Of a DNA stretch of 64,000 nucleotides, positions 24,430-33,846 are shown one piece after another. A program made the position numbers and the translations under genes. The DNA comes from Porphyrobacter sp. (GTDB lineage Bacteria; Pseudomonadota; Alphaproteobacteria; Sphingomonadales; Sphingomonadaceae), in contig JAGIBN010000004.1 in assembly GCA_017744315.1 (NCBI GenBank), positions 62,001 through 126,000 of the forward strand. The letters are read 5' to 3'. The number at the start of each line of letters is the position of its first letter. Position 1 is the first letter of the stretch. The notes under the pieces are model-generated. The model worked only from the letters and a program-made list of their open reading frames with translations. It was not told where the DNA came from and did not search any database.

Positions 24430-26076
24430 ATGCCCCGACCTAGGCGTGAAGTGTTTCTTTCGACGCGGAATACCTTGCTGTTTTCCGATCCCGAGCGATT
24501 GATCGGCATCGGACGCGCGGTGACTGTCGGGTTCGCGCTACTGGCGATGTATCTGGACCCGACCCAGCCGCGCAAATTCCAGTACGAGGTCAGCACCCTG
24601 TTGGCCGCCTATGGCGTCTTTGCCGCGGTCCTCCTGCTGAAACCGATCGATCGGCCGACCCATAGTCTGGCCCACCTTTGGGTCCACCTGATCGACTCCA
24701 TCGTCCTTGGACTGCTGGCGTTCCTTTCGAACGAACTGACGAGCCCGTTCTTCTCGTTCTTCTCCTTCCCACTGCTGGCCATGACCATACGCTGGGGCCT
24801 GAAGGGTACGATCTTCGGGGCGCTGATCCTGGAGATCATGCTGCTGGTGATCGGCATCCCGGACATCCTCGACGGCGTTTCGGAACTGAACTACCTGATC
24901 GTGCGCGGCGCCTACTTCCTCGTATTCGCGACGATGCTGGGGTATTTCGCGGCCTATCGCGAACAGAGCCGCGCCCGGCTGATTAGTCTCGCCAACTGGC
25001 CGACCGACAACCTCGCCTACGACCAATATGCCTGGCTGAGCCGGATGTGCAGGCATGCGACGACGGTTCTCGATGGCGACGAACTGATCGTGGTCTGGCG
25101 CGAACAGGAAAGTGCTCGCGGTTGTGTTGCGCATTGGCGGAGCGGCCAATTGTCGATCCAGCGCAATGCCGATCCGGAATACTGGGGCCTTGTCGAAACC
25201 GATGCGTTCGACCTGCTCCCGGCGCGCGGTGCGCGGCTGATCGACCGGAGCAGCCATTCGCTCATGAAGCGGGCGCTCGGCATTGCAGACAATCCCTCGG
25301 CCGCGAAGGAAACCACAGTCATCGCGGCGAACTTCCATACCCTTCGGTTCACCGGCCTGTGCGCGGTTTCCAATCCCGACAGCCGGCCCGAGGACGCCCT
25401 GTGCCTGGTGGAGATCATCGCCTCGCATTTCGCGGGTGAGCTGGAGCGGTTCGATCTCGTCTCCCAGGTGTCGGACATTGCCCGGTCCGAAGAGCGGGAG
25501 AAACTGGCGCGGGACCTGCACGACGGCGTCCTCCAGGACCTGACCGCGATCACGCTCAAGCTGCGCAACGCTCATGCCCCGTTGCCGGAGCAGAAGCCGG
25601 TCTTGCGGGAGATCGAAATGCTCATCGCCGAGCAGCAGCGCCGGATCAGGCACTTCGTCGAAAACCAGCGCGACCGCCGCTCGAGCCAGACGTTTGACGC
25701 GGCGTCGGAACTGAGAGTTCTCGTCGAGCGGCTCGCCAACCAGTGGGGGATCGATGTCGAGATCGAAGAGATCGACGTGCCCTCCAAGTTGCCCCGGCCC
25801 GTGCTGGAGAACATCGAACAGCTCGTGTCCGAAGCGACGGCCAACGCCGTGCGCCATGGCTCATCGCGGCAGGTTCTCATCCGCCTTTCCGGGGATTCTG
25901 AGAACCTGGCACTGGTCATCAGGGATGACGGCAAGGGCATGTCCGAAGCGAAGTTCGACACGGGCTCGAGTTCGCTGCGTTCGCGGCTTGAAAAGTTCGG
26001 CGGCAGCATGTCCATTGGCCACGCGTTTCCAGGCCTGGAGATCACGATGAGCATTCCGATGCGAGGCCGGGCATGA
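24430..26076 (+). CDS. NarX-type membrane histidine kinase
   Basis: 548 aa. Six hydrophobic segments in the first 175 residues form a membrane sensor (no large periplasmic domain), followed by a GAF-like region (about 200-340) and a HisKA_3 module with His364 in EKLARDLHDGVLQDLTAITL. The ATPase domain carries EATANAVRHGSSRQ and a D-box VIRDDGKGM. Such DesK/LiaS-like kinases sense membrane state. It is coupled by ATGA to the LuxR-type regulator. The regulatory targets are likely the neighbouring membrane genes, but that is inference. Confidence 0.88.
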   Translation: MPRPRREVFLSTRNTLLFSDPERLIGIGRAVTVGFALLAMYLDPTQPRKFQYEVSTLLAAYGVFAAVLLLKPIDRPTHSLAHLWVHLIDSIVLGLLAFLSNELTSPFFSFFSFPLLAMTIRWGLKGTIFGALILEIMLLVIGIPDILDGVSELNYLIVRGAYFLVFATMLGYFAAYREQSRARLISLANWPTDNLAYDQYAWLSRMCRHATTVLDGDELIVVWREQESARGCVAHWRSGQLSIQRNADPEYWGLVETDAFDLLPARGARLIDRSSHSLMKRALGIADNPSAAKETTVIAANFHTLRFTGLCAVSNPDSRPEDALCLVEIIASHFAGELERFDLVSQVSDIARSEEREKLARDLHDGVLQDLTAITLKLRNAHAPLPEQKPVLREIEMLIAEQQRRIRHFVENQRDRRSSQTFDAASELRVLVERLANQWGIDVEIEEIDVPSKLPRPVLENIEQLVSEATANAVRHGSSRQVLIRLSGDSENLALVIRDDGKGMSEAKFDTGSSSLRSRLEKFGGSMSIGHAFPGLEITMSIPMRGRA

Positions 26077-26711
26077 GCCGGTCGGTTCTCCTGTGCGACG
26101 ATCACCCGCTGTTGCTCCAGGGACTGGTCGATTTGCTGCGCGGGGCGGGCGGGTTCGATATCCTGGATTCCACCACCAGCGGCCATCGCGCGCTGAGCCA
26201 GATCCGCAAGCTGCGGCCCGACATTGCCGTCCTCGACGTGTCCATGCCCGACATCGGCGGCCTCGACATCCTGCGGGCCGTCCACACCGAGCGCCTGGGC
26301 GTGCGCGTCGTGTTCCTCACCGCGACCATTCCCGGCAAGAAGGTCGCCGAGGCGCTGTCCTACGGGATCTGGGGTCTGCTGACCAAGGACTATGCTACCG
26401 AGCACTTCCTCGAATGCCTCGAAACCGTTGCGGCCGGCGAACGGTGGCTACCCAAGAGCCTGTTGGAGAAGGTCGAACTGGAAGAAGATGATGACGTTAG
26501 CGCCCGCCTCGCCACGCTGACATTGCGCGAACTCGAAATCTCCCGCCTGGTCTGCCGCGGGCTGTCCAATCGCGCGATCGCGGCTGAACTGGGTTCGGCC
26601 GAAGGTACCGTCAGCATCCACCTCGGCAACATTTACCGCAAGCTCGATATCTCGAGCCGCACCATGCTCGCCTCGCTCCTCGTGCAGCACCACATGCTGA
26701 CCGACGACTAG
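26073..26711 (+). CDS. NarL/LuxR-family response regulator
   Basis: 212 aa. Receiver has LLCDDHPLLLQGL, phospho-Asp55 in DIAVLDVSMPDIGG and Lys in LLTKDYA; the LuxR helix-turn-helix is LTLRELEISRLVCRGLSNRA with TVSIHLGNIYRKLDISSRT. Translationally coupled to the kinase upstream, and 2 bases before a flippase-like membrane gene, so the three form one operon. Confidence 0.9.
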   Translation: MSRSVLLCDDHPLLLQGLVDLLRGAGGFDILDSTTSGHRALSQIRKLRPDIAVLDVSMPDIGGLDILRAVHTERLGVRVVFLTATIPGKKVAEALSYGIWGLLTKDYATEHFLECLETVAAGERWLPKSLLEKVELEEDDDVSARLATLTLRELEISRLVCRGLSNRAIAAELGSAEGTVSIHLGNIYRKLDISSRTMLASLLVQHHMLTDD

Positions 26712-26713
26712 CG

Positions 26714-27736
26714 ATGGAAACGCCGGGGGACATACAGTCCGCCTCCCCGCCCAGCAGGGGCTGGCGCTGGCTCAAGGCGCTAATCGGAATCCTCTTCGGC
26801 GCGATCGCGCTGATCGTGCTTTGGCAGTCGGTCGACTATCGCGATGTCGCGGCCCATTTCGCGAAGGCGGCAGTGGCTCCCCTCATCGTCGGGCTAATCG
26901 CCTACGGGCTCGACTTCGTGCTCCGGGCTTACCGCTTCAAGATCTTGCTCGAGGGCACGCGTCACGAAATTCCGCTGCTTCCCACGGTGGCACCGTTTGT
27001 CGCCAGCTTCGGCATCAACGACATTCTTCCATTGCGCTTGGGCGACGGCTTTCGCGTCTTCTGGTTTCACGACCGCCTGAACCTGCCATTGGGACGGGTA
27101 CTGGGTGCGATGCTGCTCGAACGGTTGCTCGACCTCGTGACGATCGTCTTGCTCGCCTGCCTTGCCCTGATGATGATCGACGCCGACGTTTCGGACCAGG
27201 TCCTGGAACGGCTTCGCTGGGTGATGATCATCTGCTCAGTCGGAGGGATCCTGATCCTCTTTTCACCGCTGGCGCTGAGCCGTTTTGCCGATCGCTTGCG
27301 CCAATCGCCACGGCGCCCGATCGCGCTCGTCGGCGCCGGCATCGCCTCCATGTCGGACGCCATCAAGGAGGCCGGCACGCTCGGCCGCATGAGCCGGCTG
27401 ATCGTCTTCTCACTGTTGATCTGGCTGCTGGAAAGCGTCGTCGCACTCGCGGTCTGGGTCAGCCTTGATGGCCCGGCCAGCGAATGGCTCAAGCCGTTCT
27501 TCGCCTTCACGGTCGCCATGCTTGGGACGCTGGTCCCCGCCCTGCCCGGCCACTTCGGATCGTTCGACTACTTCGGTGTGCTGTCGTTCGAGGCAGTTGG
27601 CGTCGAGCGCGACTTCGCGGCGGCGGTGATCCTGCTGCTGCACCTGCTGCTGTGGTTGCCGACTGCGCTCTTCGCGGTGGTCTGGCTGATCCTGGCGCCG
27701 AAGTCCGGCAAGCGGGTATTCAAGACAGCGTCTTGA
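26714..27736 (+). CDS. Lysylphosphatidylglycerol-synthase-TM / flippase-like membrane protein (UPF0104)
   Basis: 340 aa with about eight transmembrane helices (for example LIGILFGAIALIVLWQ at 22-37) and the family pattern VAPFVASFGINDILPLRLGD, FRVFWFHDRLN, LGAMLLERLLDLVTIVLLA. Members include the membrane part of MprF and putative lipid or polyprenyl-linked sugar flippases. It follows the two-component pair by two bases, so it is probably regulated with it. The 3' end overlaps the convergent epimerase gene by 17 bases. Given that neighbour, a role in moving polyprenyl-phosphate sugars is conceivable. Confidence 0.75.
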   Translation: METPGDIQSASPPSRGWRWLKALIGILFGAIALIVLWQSVDYRDVAAHFAKAAVAPLIVGLIAYGLDFVLRAYRFKILLEGTRHEIPLLPTVAPFVASFGINDILPLRLGDGFRVFWFHDRLNLPLGRVLGAMLLERLLDLVTIVLLACLALMMIDADVSDQVLERLRWVMIICSVGGILILFSPLALSRFADRLRQSPRRPIALVGAGIASMSDAIKEAGTLGRMSRLIVFSLLIWLLESVVALAVWVSLDGPASEWLKPFFAFTVAMLGTLVPALPGHFGSFDYFGVLSFEAVGVERDFAAAVILLLHLLLWLPTALFAVVWLILAPKSGKRVFKTAS

Positions 27737-28739
27737 TGAGCCGGAGCACGCCCTGCCGCAGCGGTGCGCGATGGGCCGTCTCCGCCTCCCCCCGCCCGGA
27801 GTGCTGCACAAACCAATCGTAGCTTTGTTTCAGCATCGACAGGTTGGAGTGAGCCGGCTTCCAGCCGAGCACCAGCAGCGGCTGGATGTCGAAGAAGCAA
27901 TCGCAGTGATAGGTCCGGTAATGCCAGGGCGTCAGGCGCGAGAGGCCCAGGGCGTGCAGCACCCTGAGCGATTGCACCGCCGGCCAGACCGGCAGCGGCC
28001 TGACCCGCGATGGGCTCCCAGCGTGCGCGATAAGGGCTTCCAGATCCTGGCGGAGCGTTCCGAAGCTATCGGTTCCGACATTGAAGGTCCCCTCAAGACG
28101 TCGCTTCAGCGCCAGCGAATGAAAGGCGATGAGGTCGTCGACATGAACGAACTGCTGTCGCTGCTCACCGCTGCCAATGATCGGAATTGAGGCGCCGTCG
28201 CGGATCCAGTCGAACAGGATGTGAAAGATGCCAAGCCGGCCCGGCCCAAGGGTCACTCTTGGGCGGATGGTTGTCAGGGGAATCGAGGCTTCCTCGCTGA
28301 GCTGCTTCATGGCGATCTCGCCGGCGAGTTTCGAACGACCGTAGTCCTCGATAGGTCGCGGCACGACGTAGCCGGTGATTGGCCCCGGCCCGGTTAGTCC
28401 ATAGACGGCGGTCGTGCTGAAATGGATGATGTGCCCGACATTGCTTCGCGCTGCCGCCGCCGCGACGTTGCGCGTGCCGTCGCGATTGACCTCGTAGTAC
28501 CGCTGCCCAGCGGCGGACTGGGCCACGAGTGCCGCGTTGTGGTGGACTACGTCGACACCCGCCATGGCCCGGGCCACGGCGGCCTCGTCGGTGATCGACC
28601 CGCGATGGAATTCGATCTCAGGGAGCCGGGCCGGATCATCGACCAGGTCGAGCACGCGGACGCGTTCGCCCTGCATCGCCAGCTTGCGCGCGATCGTGCC
28701 GCCGATGAACCCCGTGCCGCCGGTGATCAGATGAAGCAT
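27720..28739 (-). CDS. NAD(P)-dependent sugar epimerase/dehydratase (SDR)
   Basis: 339-aa extended SDR. Nucleotide-binding LITGGTGFIGGTIARKL (GGxGxxG at residues 7-13) and the active site with Ser108/Thr109 in STTAVYG and YxxxK Tyr133/Lys137 in EDYGRSKLAG. A substrate-binding region FVHVDDLIAFH follows. Last gene of a seven-gene minus-strand operon. In a polyprenyl-pentose pathway it would be the ketoreductase/epimerase partner of the flavoprotein upstream, comparable in role to DprE2, but it is an extended SDR rather than the classical short one. 27 bases lie between it and the GMC oxidoreductase. Confidence 0.85.
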   Translation of the reverse strand: MLHLITGGTGFIGGTIARKLAMQGERVRVLDLVDDPARLPEIEFHRGSITDEAAVARAMAGVDVVHHNAALVAQSAAGQRYYEVNRDGTRNVAAAAARSNVGHIIHFSTTAVYGLTGPGPITGYVVPRPIEDYGRSKLAGEIAMKQLSEEASIPLTTIRPRVTLGPGRLGIFHILFDWIRDGASIPIIGSGEQRQQFVHVDDLIAFHSLALKRRLEGTFNVGTDSFGTLRQDLEALIAHAGSPSRVRPLPVWPAVQSLRVLHALGLSRLTPWHYRTYHCDCFFDIQPLLVLGWKPAHSNLSMLKQSYDWFVQHSGRGEAETAHRAPLRQGVLRLIKTLS

Positions 28740-28766
28740 GGCGCTGACGATACCTGACAGCCGCGC

Positions 28767-30209
28767 TCAGCAGAACCGGCGTTCGATGGCGTCGAGGACA
28801 TTCCGGTGGGCAACCCCCATCACTGTCCCTTGCGGGTTCACCACCGTCGGCGTGCAGAGCAGCGAGGCATCCGCGATGTAGAGGCCATCGGTCCCGTGAA
28901 CCTTGCCGAACGAGTTCGCCGCCGTGCGCCGCTCGTTCTCGCCCATCGGACAGGAAGAGAACACATGGACCGAGGTCACGCTTCCGTCCGAGGCGTTGAG
29001 ATTGGCCGGTAGCAGGTCCACGCCGCGCCTCGAGGTAACGTCGGGATAACCAGCAACGCACGGCATCACCCGAACCGCATCGGCAGCGCGCAGCGCCTCG
29101 CACAACTTGCGCAAGCCCGTGCCAATCACCTGTAGATCGCTATCCGAGAAGCCGATCCGTACCAGAGGGTCGGCAAAGCCCGGCAGATTCCTGACCGTGG
29201 CCGTCCCGCCCGTCGACTGCACGTAGTAGATGCCCATGCGCCGAGCGCGGTCGCGGACCCGGTCCCAGGCGCCATCCCGATCCGACAAGGCCACACCCAG
29301 CATCGGCGGCTTGCTGATCGAACAGCCCATGCCGAACGAGGGTTCGAATTCCTTGATCTGGTGGATTGGGTCCAGGTCGCCTGCCGAATTCACATCGCGA
29401 TCGAACTCAGCGACCACCTTGACCATCGGGTGAAAGCGCAAGCTGTTGCCGACGTTGTGCCTGATGCCTGAGCGTCTCAGGAGCGCCGGGGTCTGGACCG
29501 CACCGCAAGCCACGAACACCCTCTCGGCCCGGATCTCGATGGTTTGAGAGCGCCCGGTTTGGTCCCGCGCGGTACCGGTCGCAACCCAGGCACCCGACGT
29601 CCGGCGAAGTCGATCGATGCGCGTGCGCGCCATCAGGCGCCCGCCGTTCTCCAGAAAGCGCCGGACAAAGGTCTCCGACATAGTCTGCCTGCGCCCACCC
29701 TTCCCGTCGGGATCGTAGCTGAACAGCCGCGGAGCCTCGCTCGATTGCCAACCCAGCGCTTGGGCGCCGCGCTGCAATCGCTGCGACATTTCGGAGGGCG
29801 TGCCCGGAATATACTCCACCCGCGCGATCGCCTCGCAGGCTGCGAAGTGGGGCTTCATCGAGTCCGAGTCGATGCGATCGACGCCAAAGTCCTTGCGCCA
29901 GCTTTCGAATACGTACTCGGGCGTCCGCCGGTAGAGCCCGCGATTGACCTCGCTTCCTCCGCCTACGCAACGGCCCTCAACCCAGGCCAGCTTCTGACGA
30001 CCCAGGGCGACGCTCACGCCTCCGTTGCGATATTTGCGGAGCATTTCGTCGCGGGAGAAATGAGCGGCGGCGTCGAGCGAAAGATGTTCACCTTCTTCCA
30101 CGATCAGCACGTCATGCCCGGCTTCGGCCAGCATCGTCCCGCTGACGCATCCCCCAGGACCTGACCCGATCACCAGGACGCCCACCGTCATGGCCTCTGA
30201 CCGGCTCAT
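28767..30209 (-). CDS. GMC-family FAD oxidoreductase
   Basis: 480 aa from ATG 30209, which overlaps the stop of the upstream small gene (ATGA). N-terminal FAD-binding GVLVIGSGPGGCVSGTMLAE (residues 10-29), GRCVGGGSEVNRGLYRR, and the GMC C-terminal signature HVFSSCPMGE, GLYIADASLLCTPTVVNPQG. The active-site base in GMC enzymes comes from the C-terminal His-His/Asn pair; here the HVFSSCPMG His and the later VNPQGTVMG Asn fit. It oxidises an alcohol or sugar hydroxyl. Placed between a HAD phosphatase, UbiA enzyme and epimerase, it may oxidise the 2'-OH of a polyprenyl-phosphate pentose. Not a DprE1 homologue (that family is VAO-type). Confidence 0.85.
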   Translation of the reverse strand: MSRSEAMTVGVLVIGSGPGGCVSGTMLAEAGHDVLIVEEGEHLSLDAAAHFSRDEMLRKYRNGGVSVALGRQKLAWVEGRCVGGGSEVNRGLYRRTPEYVFESWRKDFGVDRIDSDSMKPHFAACEAIARVEYIPGTPSEMSQRLQRGAQALGWQSSEAPRLFSYDPDGKGGRRQTMSETFVRRFLENGGRLMARTRIDRLRRTSGAWVATGTARDQTGRSQTIEIRAERVFVACGAVQTPALLRRSGIRHNVGNSLRFHPMVKVVAEFDRDVNSAGDLDPIHQIKEFEPSFGMGCSISKPPMLGVALSDRDGAWDRVRDRARRMGIYYVQSTGGTATVRNLPGFADPLVRIGFSDSDLQVIGTGLRKLCEALRAADAVRVMPCVAGYPDVTSRRGVDLLPANLNASDGSVTSVHVFSSCPMGENERRTAANSFGKVHGTDGLYIADASLLCTPTVVNPQGTVMGVAHRNVLDAIERRFC

Positions 30210-30586
30210 GCCGCGGCCTTGTCGGTTTCGACGCCATCGTCGTCGTCCTGGACCTGCGAGTAGAGGCCGAACGCGGTGAAGGTCGTGTAGAAGGCGATCA
30301 TCGAGCGGCGGAAGCCCAACCGGCTCGCCCGCCAGGCAGCGACTTGCGAGCGCCGGTGCGTGAGGCTGAGCCGGTGAAAGCGCGCTCCGCGCAGGGGCAC
30401 GCTCCACCAGTCGAACAGGACCGCGAGCCAGCGGAAACCCAGCCGCAGGTAATCCGGCATGACTTCGACGGTGTCCCTCACATAACGGCACACCACGGCG
30501 CGGTCGGCGGCGCTGGCGGCCGGGCACATGTCCGCGGCCAGCGTATCGACCAGCGCGTCCATCGTCTTGCCCGCCGCCTTACGCAT
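30206..30586 (-). CDS. Small GMC-partner-like protein (gluconate 2-dehydrogenase subunit 3-like?)
   Basis: 126 aa from ATG 30586, overlapping the HAD gene stop by 8 bases. Pattern MPDYLRLGFRWLAVLF and RASRLGFRRSMIAFYTTFTA with aromatic and Arg-rich helices, ending in an acidic QVQDDDDGVET tail. Small proteins like this are commonly encoded immediately upstream of GMC oxidoreductases, where gluconate 2-dehydrogenase subunit 3 is the best-known case. A membrane-anchoring or electron-transfer partner is plausible; I see no cofactor motif, only one CxxxC-less pair of Cys. Function is inferred from position. Confidence 0.6.
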   Translation of the reverse strand: MRKAAGKTMDALVDTLAADMCPAASAADRAVVCRYVRDTVEVMPDYLRLGFRWLAVLFDWWSVPLRGARFHRLSLTHRRSQVAAWRASRLGFRRSMIAFYTTFTAFGLYSQVQDDDDGVETDKAAA

Positions 30587-31274
30587 GACCCGCCTCCGCC
30601 AGGACCGGAGCAAAGACGCGGTCGCGAAAGTCCCGAAAGGTCGGCGAGCGGTCGTTCTTCCTGAACGATCGGATCAGCGTCGGCACCGAGATCGCGCGGG
30701 CAGCCTCCCAGTCTCGATCGAACCGGTCACCGACGACCAAAGCCTCTTCAGGCGAGGTGGCAGTTCGATCGAGGATCAGCTGTAGCCCCGCCGGATCAGG
30801 CTTGAAGCGATTGACCGCCGGGTCGGACGAACAGACCGACAAGTCGGCTTGCAACTCCAGCATCGAGAGCTTGGGCTCCACCGGATAGTCGGACCACGCC
30901 GCGATCGTGCGACCGTTGCGCCTCAGGGCGGCAAACAGCTCCGACGCACCGCGCGTCCGGCGACGCCTAAGGCGCGACAGCGGCTCCTGTTCGATCCAGC
31001 GTTCGACAACCGTGCGAACGTGGTCTTCGCTGCAGCCCCTGTCTTTCGCGGTGCGGCTGAACTGTTCGCTGGAGACACCCGCGGACCTCTCATCGCCAAG
31101 GTTCTCCCTGACCTTGCGGAAGGTCGAAAGGATGCGGATCGTATCGAAGCTGCGCTGCCGCATGCTGTCGGCGACCAGGGCGCGGGCCATGTCCAGCCGC
31201 AAGGGCCACTGGTCGTAGAGCGTGCCATCCACGTCGAAGATGACGAGCTTTATGCCGGACCAGTCGACCCTCAT
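30579..31274 (-). CDS. HAD-family hydrolase (phosphatase)
   Basis: 231 aa. Motif I VIFDVDGTLYDQWPL (Asp14 nucleophile, Asp16 acid/base), motif II AWSDYPVE, Lys in NRFKPDPAG and motif IV VVGDRFDRDWEAAR, all intact. A helical cap of about 90 residues follows motif I, as in subfamily I phosphatases. Between the UbiA enzyme (3 bases upstream) and the GMC enzyme, it is a candidate for removing the 5-phosphate from polyprenyl-phosphoribose-5-phosphate. A role in something else cannot be ruled out. Confidence 0.85.
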   Translation of the reverse strand: MRVDWSGIKLVIFDVDGTLYDQWPLRLDMARALVADSMRQRSFDTIRILSTFRKVRENLGDERSAGVSSEQFSRTAKDRGCSEDHVRTVVERWIEQEPLSRLRRRRTRGASELFAALRRNGRTIAAWSDYPVEPKLSMLELQADLSVCSSDPAVNRFKPDPAGLQLILDRTATSPEEALVVGDRFDRDWEAARAISVPTLIRSFRKNDRSPTFRDFRDRVFAPVLAEAGHA

Positions 31275-31277
31275 GGG

Positions 31278-32273
31278 TTAACTCCCGGGGGCCTTCATTT
31301 CGACTGGCGTGAAAGTGCGCTCGGTCAGTTGGCCCAATTCGGGGATGTCCGCGAAAGTCAGCACCAGAAGAACCAGGGCCGTCACCACCAGCGCGGTCAT
31401 CAGCCGCCGCGAACGGAACATCCTCTCCGGTCGTTGCGCGATCGAATTCTTGATCATCGCCAGCCAGAAATAGCACCCGAACAGTCCCACAACGAAGGGA
31501 AACGCCAGGAGATATTCGAGCCGGTACTTGATCAGGAACACGCCAACGAAGAACGACGAAACCATCGCGTAAACCAGGCAGCTGACGGTCAGGCTTTCGG
31601 CTGTGTAGCCGCTGAACGAGCGGCGATAGCGCTCCAGCGTCTCGATCCCTTCACTGGCCACGATATCGCGATATTCGGACAGACGCTTCGATCCCATCAA
31701 GAAGGCGCCGCCGAACCAATAGGCCAAGAGCAAGCTCAGTGGCGGGAGACTGGTCGGGTCGATCATCAGCCAGCCCAGAGTCAGACGTATCGGGTTGTTG
31801 ACCGCTTCCGAAATGACATCGACGAACGGTCGATCCTTGGATCGGATTGGCCGCACATTGTAGATCAGTCCGGATATCAGGAAAGCGGCGGAAACCATGA
31901 AGAAGTACCCGCCCAACACCTTGGCGAGCAACAGTCCGAGGACCGCGAAGATCAGGTACTCAACCGTGACCAGGCCCGGCGAGAGCGAGCAAGCGACGGC
32001 CGCCCGGCGCGACTTCGTCGGATGGTGCGCGTCGAACTCCCGGTCGAGCCACTCGTTGATCACGTAATTTGCCGAGGCGATCGCGATAGCCGATAAGAAC
32101 CCAATTGGAACTTTCCAAATGGCGTCGGCCAAAGGTGGCTCACGCAGCGCGTAGGCCAGGACCAGACCCGGCAGAATGAAGACGTGCTTGGTGATGTGAT
32201 CGAAGCGCGCGAGCGACAGGTAATCGCTCAATCTCGATTGCCGTGACGCAACGGGTGCGATGACCTCAGTCAT
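31278..32273 (-). CDS. UbiA-family prenyltransferase, likely polyprenyl-phosphate phosphoribosyltransferase
   Basis: 331 aa from ATG 32273, with about nine transmembrane helices. The first Asp-rich motif is at residues 73-81, NEWLDREFD, followed by AHHPTKSRRA; HPTK-x-R is characteristic of decaprenyl-phosphate 5-phosphoribosyltransferases (Rv3806c type) rather than of ubiquinone/menaquinone UbiA. The second conserved region is YNVRPIRSKDRPFVDVISEA. The enzyme would couple PRPP to a polyprenyl phosphate. It overlaps the glycosyltransferase gene upstream by 8 bases and the HAD gene follows by 3 bases. Confidence 0.83.
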   Translation of the reverse strand: MTEVIAPVASRQSRLSDYLSLARFDHITKHVFILPGLVLAYALREPPLADAIWKVPIGFLSAIAIASANYVINEWLDREFDAHHPTKSRRAAVACSLSPGLVTVEYLIFAVLGLLLAKVLGGYFFMVSAAFLISGLIYNVRPIRSKDRPFVDVISEAVNNPIRLTLGWLMIDPTSLPPLSLLLAYWFGGAFLMGSKRLSEYRDIVASEGIETLERYRRSFSGYTAESLTVSCLVYAMVSSFFVGVFLIKYRLEYLLAFPFVVGLFGCYFWLAMIKNSIAQRPERMFRSRRLMTALVVTALVLLVLTFADIPELGQLTERTFTPVEMKAPGS

Positions 32274-33846
32274 GTGGAGCCCCTCCGTTGCCCGCGGCAG
32301 CCACGCGATAGACCCTGCCGTCTGCAAAGCTGCCCACCAGCGTCGCCGGCAGGCGAGCGGCAAGGACCTGCTCGTCAGCCAGGTAGAACCGCCAGTCGAT
32401 GCCGTCGAAGAACACGATGGCGATCTCGCCCGAGCGGGCTTCTTGCTGGACGCGTTGGATTTGCCTCTCCAACGGATTGCCCGGCTCCGGCAGGTTCGTG
32501 CGCAACTGCTTCTCGTGCGGACTGAACTGAGCCGTCCGTCCGGTCATGTAGGCGATCACGTCGGGAGCGTTGGAGTAGATGCGCGTATCGGGCGGAAGCG
32601 TTTTGACCATCGCCATCGTGGGCGAATGGCGCCACTGCAGCGACTGGAAGCCATAACCCTCTCGGGCCACGTCGAGGGTGCGCGCGCTCGTCCTGACTAT
32701 GTGACCGCCCAGGACCACGACGGAAAGCGCGGCGAGGCCGTAGAGCGCCAGGCGCTCGACGAAGTTGCGTCGCGACAGCTTCGAGGCCTCGATCGACACC
32801 AGCATGACGAGGAGGACGTAGGCCGGGAAGGCGTAACGGCCGGTCAGGCTGAGATTGGCCTCGATCGACACAGAAAGGCCCACGAAAGCCAGATAGAGGA
32901 CAAAGAAGGCCCCCAGGATAAGCGGCAGCGATATCGCGGGATCGTCGACGCCTGCCTCCGGGTCACGGCGCAATTGGCGGGCGGTGACCAGCCAGCGCCA
33001 GGCGCCAAAGCAGACCACGGCCAGCACGACGAGAATGCGCAAAGAGAAGGGGGCAGGCTTGGGCAGGACCCAGGCCGCCATGGCCCCGAAGCTGGAGCGC
33101 CATTCGGCGGCGCCCATGGTCCCGTAGAACCAGAGGTCGCGGCCGATTGAACGGCCTACTTCCATCTGGCTGATCCCGACCCAGAGGAAGAACAGCGCTC
33201 CGCTCAAGCCACCGAGGATGGCGATGTCGCCGATCTTGGCCGGGAACGATCTTTTGGGATTGAGCAGGATCACGCAAGCGATCGCCGCGCCAAGCGGCGG
33301 CATAGTGAAGCGGGTCAACGAACCGATGGCGATGAGGAGCGCTGCGATCACGAGCCACAAGCGCCGCTCGCTCTCGAAGAAATTGAGTATCGCCCACAAG
33401 GTCAGCAACACGCACATCACGAACGGCGGCTCCGACAAGGCGCCGGTGTGCAGAGTGACGAACTGCGGAGAAAACGCGATCAGGGCTGTGCCGGCGAGCG
33501 CGAAGACCCACCCCCTGGTGGCCCTGGCGATGAGTGCGAAGATCAGACTGACGTTGGCGACGACAAAGATCGCCGCCCAGAACAGCGCCACTTGGTCGAA
33601 ACTGAAGCCCAGGGCATGCCCGCCGACGAGCAGCCAGTGATACACGGGCGCGTCGAACCCGACCGGGCTCAGGCCCATGTAGCGGGTGCTGTCGATGTAG
33701 ATGCCGATGCCCTGCCAGGTGTTCGCCACGAACAGGGCGAACGCGGGGATCATCACCGCCAGCCAGGCCAGCAACAGCTTCACGTTGCTCGCGCTGCTGG
33801 CGCGGCCAGGATGGACTGCTTGGGTGGTGGGGGAGAGAGTAGCCAT
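32266..33846 (-). CDS. GT-C type membrane glycosyltransferase (ArnT/PMT-like)
   Basis: 526 aa with 11 or more transmembrane segments in the first 400 residues, beginning at about residue 24, and a soluble periplasmic C-terminal region. The first periplasmic loop has the acidic sequence GIGIYIDSTRYMGLSPVGFD, the place of the catalytic Asp in GT-C enzymes. It would transfer a sugar from a polyprenyl-phosphate donor to a periplasmic acceptor, which is the natural sink for the product of the UbiA/HAD/GMC/SDR genes downstream. The start ATG shares one base with the stop of the aminotransferase gene. Confidence 0.75.
   Translation of the reverse strand: MATLSPTTQAVHPGRASSASNVKLLLAWLAVMIPAFALFVANTWQGIGIYIDSTRYMGLSPVGFDAPVYHWLLVGGHALGFSFDQVALFWAAIFVVANVSLIFALIARATRGWVFALAGTALIAFSPQFVTLHTGALSEPPFVMCVLLTLWAILNFFESERRLWLVIAALLIAIGSLTRFTMPPLGAAIACVILLNPKRSFPAKIGDIAILGGLSGALFFLWVGISQMEVGRSIGRDLWFYGTMGAAEWRSSFGAMAAWVLPKPAPFSLRILVVLAVVCFGAWRWLVTARQLRRDPEAGVDDPAISLPLILGAFFVLYLAFVGLSVSIEANLSLTGRYAFPAYVLLVMLVSIEASKLSRRNFVERLALYGLAALSVVVLGGHIVRTSARTLDVAREGYGFQSLQWRHSPTMAMVKTLPPDTRIYSNAPDVIAYMTGRTAQFSPHEKQLRTNLPEPGNPLERQIQRVQQEARSGEIAIVFFDGIDWRFYLADEQVLAARLPATLVGSFADGRVYRVAAAGNGGAPHD

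Noticed and set aside
24538..25857. 439-codon minus-strand frame opposite the NarX-type kinase
   Set aside because: Kinase motifs on the plus strand are complete; the reverse frame has none.
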